Assembly (NCBI GenBank): GCA_963746955.1
Contig: CAVVDR010000017.1
Location: 130,034-194,033, forward strand
From: DASQBT01 sp963746955
GTDB lineage: Bacteria; Pseudomonadota; Gammaproteobacteria; Burkholderiales; Thiobacillaceae
Direction: 5' to 3'
DNA length: 64,000 nt
Below, piece after piece: positions 61,984 through 64,000 of the stretch (the first letter of the stretch is position 1; every line of letters begins with the position of its first letter). The notes under the pieces were generated by a model, which worked only from the letters and a program-made list of their open reading frames with translations, was not told where the DNA came from and ran no database searches. The position numbers and the translations under genes are program-made.

Positions 61984-64000
61984 ATGTCCGATCCCCATCA
62001 GAACGCCTCCCCGAATCGCGCTCGTCGCGCGCCCTCTGTCGGCGCTCTGCGTATCGTCCTGGTCTACGCTGCCTTGGCCGGACTTTGGATCCTGGTCTCG
62101 GACCAGGTCGTGTCATGGCTGTTTGGCGATCCGGTCCAAATCATTCTGGCCAGCACAATAAAGGGTTGGTTGTTCGTGGCGGTCACTTCCCTGCTGCTCT
62201 ATGGATTGATAAGGAAACCGCTGGCCCAGGGCGCGCCGGCCCCCATATTGGCCATGGGGGCGCAAACGCCGCGTCGATCCAATCTGTTGCCTCAGATTGT
62301 CATGGCCACAGCCATCGTCGGACTCACTGTGGCCGGCATCGCCTTAAGCTTCAGTCAGCACAAGGCAAAGGAGGTTGTCCGGCTACAGGCCATCTCCGAG
62401 TACAAGGCCCAGGAGATTTCCGATTGGCTGTTGGAAAGGCTGCGCGACGCGCGCTTCCTTCAAGCTAACCTTGCTGACAGTGAACTCTATCGCCGCTGGC
62501 TCGATACCGATGACGCAGCCAGCAGGAGTCTGCTGCAAAACCGACTCAGGGAATTCGCCAAACAACTTTCTTTCGATGGCGTGGATCTGCTCGATGAACG
62601 GGGCGATCTGCTCTGGGCTTCGGAAGGCGGCCCGCTGGTGGCGGAGCCGGCAGTTGTCCCCGCAGCGCGACAGGCCGCCATGCATCACCAGGTCGCTTTA
62701 ATCGGACCCTACCTCACATGGAACGAGCACCTGCATTTGGATTTCATTACCCCCTTGCCCGCGTCGGGAGGTCACCCGGGTTCCGTTGTCATCCTCTACG
62801 TTGAACCATCAAGACATATCAAAGAACTGCTGAAAACCTGGCCGGTACCCACTTCCACCGGTGAAACCCTGCTGTTCCGGCGTGACGGAGACCAAGTGCT
62901 GTTCCTGAACGAACTGCGCCATCAAACGGGCACGGCGATGAAACTGAGCTTGCCGCTGGCGACGCCGAAATTGCTGGCCGCCCGGATACTGCGCGGAGAA
63001 GTGAAACCAGGCGATCTGGTGGAGGGCGAGGATTATCGGGGTGTGCCGGCCTTCGGTGTGGCGCGTCCCATCCAGGGCACCGACTGGATCATGCTATCCA
63101 AGCTGGACCGCTCCGAACTCTACGCCGAGGCCATCACCGGCATGTCCTGGATCGGGCTTGCCGGATTCCTGGCCTGGTTGACGCTATTCGCCGGCCACTA
63201 CCTGCTCAGGCAACGCCAGCAACTGTCTGCGAATTTGAGCACGCGTGAAGCGGAGCTCAATCGGCTGCGCGCGCTGCGCCTGCTGTCCGCCATTGCGGAT
63301 GCCTCCAGCGACGCCATCTTCGCCAAGGACCTGGAGGGGCGCTACGTTCTGTTCAACCCCGCTGCGGCCCGCGTGACCCGGACAAACCAGGAGGAAGTGC
63401 TGGGCCGGGACGACACCAGCCTGTTTCCCCCCAACCAGGCTGCCCGCATCATGGCCAGTGACATGCAGGTGATGCAGGAGGACAGGGGCACCACCTTCCA
63501 GGAAACCTTGAGCACTCCCGATGGCAAGGCCACTTTTCTTGCCACCACGGGCCCCCTCCATGATGAAGAGGGCAAGGTCACCGGCGTGTACGGCATCGCC
63601 CGGGACATCACGGCGATCAGCCGGGCCGAGGAAGCCTTGCGCGCCAGCGAAACGACCTACCGCTCGCTGTTCGACAACATGTTGAACGGCTTCGCCTACT
63701 GCCAGATGCTCTACGAGGAGGGTCAACCCAGTGACTTCATCTATCTCAAGGTCAACCCGGCGTTCGAAACCCTGACCGGCCTGAAAGATGTCGTCGGCCG
63801 CAAGGTCAGCGAGGTCATTCCGGGCATCCGGGAGACCGATCCAGAGCTGATGGAACGCTATGGCCGGGTCGCCAGGAGCGGCCAGCCAGAACGCTTCGAG
63901 CAATTTGTCACGGCCTTGCAAATGTGGTTTTCCATTCTGGTGTACAGCCCGCAGGCCGACCATTTTGTGGCCGTGTTCGACGTCATCACGGACCGCAAGC
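61984..64000 (+). CDS. Membrane-bound PAS-domain sensor, cut by the window end
   Basis: At least 672 residues from the ATG at 61984, open to the last base. Two N-terminal helices (RIVLVYAALAGLWILVSDQVV; LFVAVTSLLLYGLI), a third at ~100 (LLPQIVMATAIVGLTVAG), a periplasmic sensor to ~375, another helix (SWIGLAGFLAWLTLFAGHYLL), then PAS domains at ~425-545 (DAIFAKDLEGRYVLFNPAAARV; GVYGIARDITAIS) and ~550 to the end (FIYLKVNPAFETLTGL). The output domain, probably a histidine kinase or diguanylate cyclase/phosphodiesterase, lies outside. It starts 19 bp after the HD-GYP gene, so the two are probably one signalling unit. Confidence 0.85.
   Translation, partial: MSDPHQNASPNRARRAPSVGALRIVLVYAALAGLWILVSDQVVSWLFGDPVQIILASTIKGWLFVAVTSLLLYGLIRKPLAQGAPAPILAMGAQTPRRSNLLPQIVMATAIVGLTVAGIALSFSQHKAKEVVRLQAISEYKAQEISDWLLERLRDARFLQANLADSELYRRWLDTDDAASRSLLQNRLREFAKQLSFDGVDLLDERGDLLWASEGGPLVAEPAVVPAARQAAMHHQVALIGPYLTWNEHLHLDFITPLPASGGHPGSVVILYVEPSRHIKELLKTWPVPTSTGETLLFRRDGDQVLFLNELRHQTGTAMKLSLPLATPKLLAARILRGEVKPGDLVEGEDYRGVPAFGVARPIQGTDWIMLSKLDRSELYAEAITGMSWIGLAGFLAWLTLFAGHYLLRQRQQLSANLSTREAELNRLRALRLLSAIADASSDAIFAKDLEGRYVLFNPAAARVTRTNQEEVLGRDDTSLFPPNQAARIMASDMQVMQEDRGTTFQETLSTPDGKATFLATTGPLHDEEGKVTGVYGIARDITAISRAEEALRASETTYRSLFDNMLNGFAYCQMLYEEGQPSDFIYLKVNPAFETLTGLKDVVGRKVSEVIPGIRETDPELMERYGRVARSGQPERFEQFVTALQMWFSILVYSPQADHFVAVFDVITDRK

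Overview
The window looks like a chromosomal segment of a denitrifying, sulfur-associated betaproteobacterium (Rhodocyclales/Nitrosomonadales-like). This is inferred from high GC, a betaproteobacterial nar locus (narXL, narK1K2GHJI), NnrS, a DsrC/TusE-like protein, Cus-type metal efflux and multihaem cytochromes. No rRNA or other taxonomic marker is present, so the assignment is only an inference.

Layout. (1) 0-5.6 kb: three paralogous exported Met-rich repeat proteins with units built on Met-Asn/Asp-Pro. One is frameshifted, and an IS1380-family element lies between the second and third. (2) 6-11.6 kb: a class I DAHP synthase, then a minus-strand group of a double-domain RidA/chorismatase-like protein, two 2-oxoglutarate/Fe(II) oxygenases (one frameshifted), an alpha/beta hydrolase and a zinc aminopeptidase-like lipoprotein. 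(3) 11.8-29 kb: nitrate respiration: narL-narX divergent from narK1-narK2-narG-narH-narJ-narI, followed by an SQR-like flavoprotein lacking the usual cysteines, NnrS, a DsrC-like protein lacking the terminal cysteine, and an HPP-CBS membrane protein. (4) 29-36 kb: CusCBA-type Cu(I)/Ag(I) efflux. (5) 36-40 kb: a decayed zone with a truncated nitrate-binding NrtA-like pseudogene that still has an apparent ANTAR-type antitermination leader, two aberrant tRNAs, a putative winged-helix gene with its own operator, and an IS1-like remnant. (6) 40-43 kb: a DUF302 protein, a nine-haem cytochrome c/b fusion and a small cytochrome c. (7) 43.4-55.3 kb: a tightly coupled minus-strand operon of eleven genes: class I HMG-CoA reductase, UbiA prenyltransferase, PEP-synthase/RPH-like phosphotransferase, DUF3419 (BtaA-like) aminocarboxypropyltransferase-like protein, phytol/dolichol-kinase-like protein, GNAT, acyl-AMP ligase, CDP-alcohol phosphatidyltransferase, a 50-residue ORF, CdsA and GtrA. 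(8) 55.4-60.5 kb, divergent: a LolD/FtsX-type ABC exporter, then a fused NitT/TauT-type permease and its ATPase. (9) 60.9 kb to the end: an HD-GYP response regulator and the start of a PAS-domain sensor.

How the parts fit together. NarX/NarL sense nitrate, NarK1/K2 move nitrate and nitrite, NarGHI reduces nitrate and NarJ matures it; NnrS is expected to buffer nitric oxide. The 43-55 kb operon is the best candidate for an undescribed system. Its enzyme set (HMG-CoA reductase, prenyltransferase, prenol-kinase-like, CDP-lipid synthase, CDP-alcohol transferase, BtaA-like) suggests an unusual isoprenoid- or betaine-type membrane lipid, and the divergent LolD/FtsX-type exporter could move it. That product is inferred and not shown by the sequence. 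The Met-rich repeat family at the left end is the second candidate.
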